This document shows, piece by piece, positions 4,112-5,010 of a DNA stretch of 5,010 nucleotides. Every line of letters starts with the position of its first letter. Position 1 is the stretch's first letter. This DNA comes from a bacterium (GTDB lineage: Bacteria > Dependentiae > Babeliae > Babeliales > RVW-14). The notes under the pieces were generated by a model. It searched no databases, had not been told where the DNA came from, and was given only the letters and a program-made list of their open reading frames with translations. Where the stretch lies: contig RGUK01000138.1 in NCBI GenBank assembly GCA_010027825.1, forward strand, positions 1 to 5,010, in the 5' to 3' direction. Both the position numbers and the translations under genes were made by a program.

Positions 4112-4774
4112 TTAAAAGGGCAGGTCGTCGTCTAAGTCTTCGTAAGTCTTTTTCTCTGGGGCTGGGCGCGAATCTCTAACAGGAACGGGCGCGTAAGACA
4201 TCCTCGAACTCCACTCCGGTGACTTTTCAATCTTTGCCTTGAGGCCGTCAGAGAAGGTTTCCCAGATGGTCATATCTGGGTTGTCAAGCACAAACATCTG
4301 AGTGACGTTGTAAGCCTCCGGTAGACCCTGCTTCTTGATGTTCGGGGGCACCGGATTGATGGTGTTGATGTTGGTGTATTCCTTACCGTTGTTACCTGTA
4401 GAGCGAGAAACAGAAATCATTGCCCAATGACCCAAGACGTTGCCAAGTTCAAAACCCTTGAGTTCTTCAGGCGTGAAGTCACGACCGCGCCAAGCAATCA
4501 AGTCTTTGCGCAGGGTGGCGTTTTCGGAAAGGCTTACGGTGTAGTTCTTCGAGATGGTCATCGGCTCGCCCTTTGTAGTTAACAGGGGATTTCCGTTGTC
4601 ATCCTCAGAGTGAACCTCCCATTGCATCATCAACTTAGGAAGATGCTTGGTCACACCCATGTACTCAGACTGCTGGGTGCCGAGGTCAATAATGCGGTAG
4701 CACCGGGCCAAATGCATACCCGGAGGAATGGGAGTAAAACTACCTTTGCTGCCCGCTTGAATTACAAAAGACAT
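4112..4774 (-). CDS. Phage SSB-like replication/recombination protein with acidic C-terminal tail
   Basis: 220 aa. The N-terminal two thirds look like a beta-rich domain: PPGMHLARCYRIIDLGTQ (about 18-35), PKLMMQWEV (46-54), SKNYTVSLSENATLRKDL (75-92), AWRGRDFTPEEL (94-105) and HWAMISVSRS (116-125). A linker rich in Pro and Arg then leads to a terminal YEDLDDDLPF (211-220). That last element is the hallmark acidic tip of single-stranded DNA-binding proteins (like the DDDIPF end of bacterial SSB), which docks partner proteins. By this and by gene context I infer a ssDNA-binding role; it is not a normal SSB sequence. ATG codons stand at 4777 and 4774. AAAGGAG at 4781-4787 lies 3 bases from the first and 6 from the second, so I chose 4774, which also shares one base with the upstream stop. 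Confidence 0.8.
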   Translation of the reverse strand: MSFVIQAGSKGSFTPIPPGMHLARCYRIIDLGTQQSEYMGVTKHLPKLMMQWEVHSEDDNGNPLLTTKGEPMTISKNYTVSLSENATLRKDLIAWRGRDFTPEELKGFELGNVLGHWAMISVSRSTGNNGKEYTNINTINPVPPNIKKQGLPEAYNVTQMFVLDNPDMTIWETFSDGLKAKIEKSPEWSSRMSYAPVPVRDSRPAPEKKTYEDLDDDLPF

Positions 4775-4932
4775 CATTCGCTCCTTTTTCCAAGACCACA
4801 GGCGTAGCGCATAAGCGTTACGTCTTCACTGGTCGCGCTGTTACGTTCAATTCGATTCAACGCTTCTTCCATCATCTTCTGAAGCTCAAGCTCGGCCTGA
4901 TGCCAAGCCTCATACTGGTCGTCTCTTTCCAT
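4774..4932 (-). CDS. Small helical protein, first gene of the operon in this window
   Basis: 52 aa. Charged helices dominate: ERDDQYEAWHQAELELQKMMEEALNRIERN reads (in parts) as one long amphipathic helix over residues 2-31, followed by a Ser/Thr turn and a short second helix ending in GLGKRSE. It is probably a coiled coil; no motif gives a function. The ATG at 4932 is set by GGGAG at 4939-4943 with six-base spacing. A GTG at 4959 in the same frame would add 9 residues but lacks a comparable ribosome site. The stop TGA at 4774-4776 is shared with the starts of the SSB-like gene. Confidence 0.7.
   Translation of the reverse strand: MERDDQYEAWHQAELELQKMMEEALNRIERNSATSEDVTLMRYACGLGKRSE
4781..4787 (-). 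promoter_or_regulatory. Shine-Dalgarno of the SSB-like gene (decides between two ATGs)
   Basis: AAAGGAG lies inside the last codons of the preceding gene. Its spacing is 3 bases to the ATG at 4777 and 6 bases to the ATG at 4774; the second is close to the usual optimum. Confidence 0.7.
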
Positions 4933-4980
4933 CGCTGTCTCCCTGAATGGGAACCCCACCTTACATCATTTGTTGGCGAC

Positions 4981-4997
4981 TTACAACCCCCTTGTAA
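4981..4997. promoter_or_regulatory. Inverted repeat with a five-C/G spacer upstream of the operon (candidate operator)
   Basis: TTACAA and TTGTAA form perfect 6-base arms around CCCCC (GGGGG on the minus strand). It lies in the only sizeable stretch without a gene (4933-5010, about 78 bases), directly upstream of the leftward gene at 4932. The position suits a repressor or activator site. I found no convincing -35/-10 pair, and a short repeat like this can occur by chance. Confidence 0.3.
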
Positions 4998-5010
4998 CGA
5001 TAAATTCAAT

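Noticed and set aside
5006..5008. TGA on the minus strand as the stop of a further upstream gene
   Set aside because: Only two bases of preceding sequence are available, so it cannot be tested.
4933..5010. Sigma-70-like promoter (TTGAAT, 17 bases, TTGTAA on the minus strand)
   Set aside because: The -10 element matches the consensus at only about two positions, and the alternative pairing is no better, so no promoter is called.

Overview
The window looks like part of the genome of a tailed bacteriophage or prophage, probably with a proteobacterial host. The host guess rests only on the strong Shine-Dalgarno sites and the style of the small proteins. Coding is extremely dense: apart from the last 78 bases there is no gap longer than about 45 bases. 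Almost all genes are tiny and lie on one strand.

Layout. Bases 1-201 carry the 3' end of a rightward (+) gene of unknown function, likely the end of a structural or virion gene block. It converges, with a 14-base gap, on a leftward (-) operon that fills the rest of the window (4932 down to 216). In transcription order the operon holds:
- a 52-aa helical protein
- an SSB-like protein of 220 aa with an acidic C-terminal tail
- a 64-aa coiled-coil protein
- two small proteins of one paralogous family (55 and 84 aa)
- unrecognised proteins of 64, 76 and 84 aa
- a third family member (79 aa)
- a 97-aa conserved phage-type protein
- a Gly/Tyr/Asp/Ser-rich repeat protein whose reading frame is broken in this sequence
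- a 61-aa zinc-ribbon protein
- a 24-aa Lys/Glu-rich micro-ORF
- a MazG-like nucleotide pyrophosphohydrolase (106 aa)
- a PD-(D/E)XK (RecB/Cas4-like) nuclease (253 aa)
- a 76-aa, divergent possible fourth family member
- a 75-aa acidic protein

How they work together. The SSB-like protein and the PD-(D/E)XK nuclease are the kind of pair phages use in replication or recombination. The MazG-like enzyme adds nucleotide metabolism. This therefore looks like the early or replication gene block. Eight adjacent gene pairs share bases between stop and start (ATGA or TGATG), so translational coupling along one long mRNA is the expected mode of expression. No polymerase, recombinase, integrase, repressor, tRNA or CRISPR is visible here.

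The most unusual item is the Gly-rich gene at 2019-2254. It starts and stops in perfect register with both neighbours, but it needs a one-base frame change at a run of four G's. This could be a sequencing or assembly error, a decayed gene, or frameshifting.
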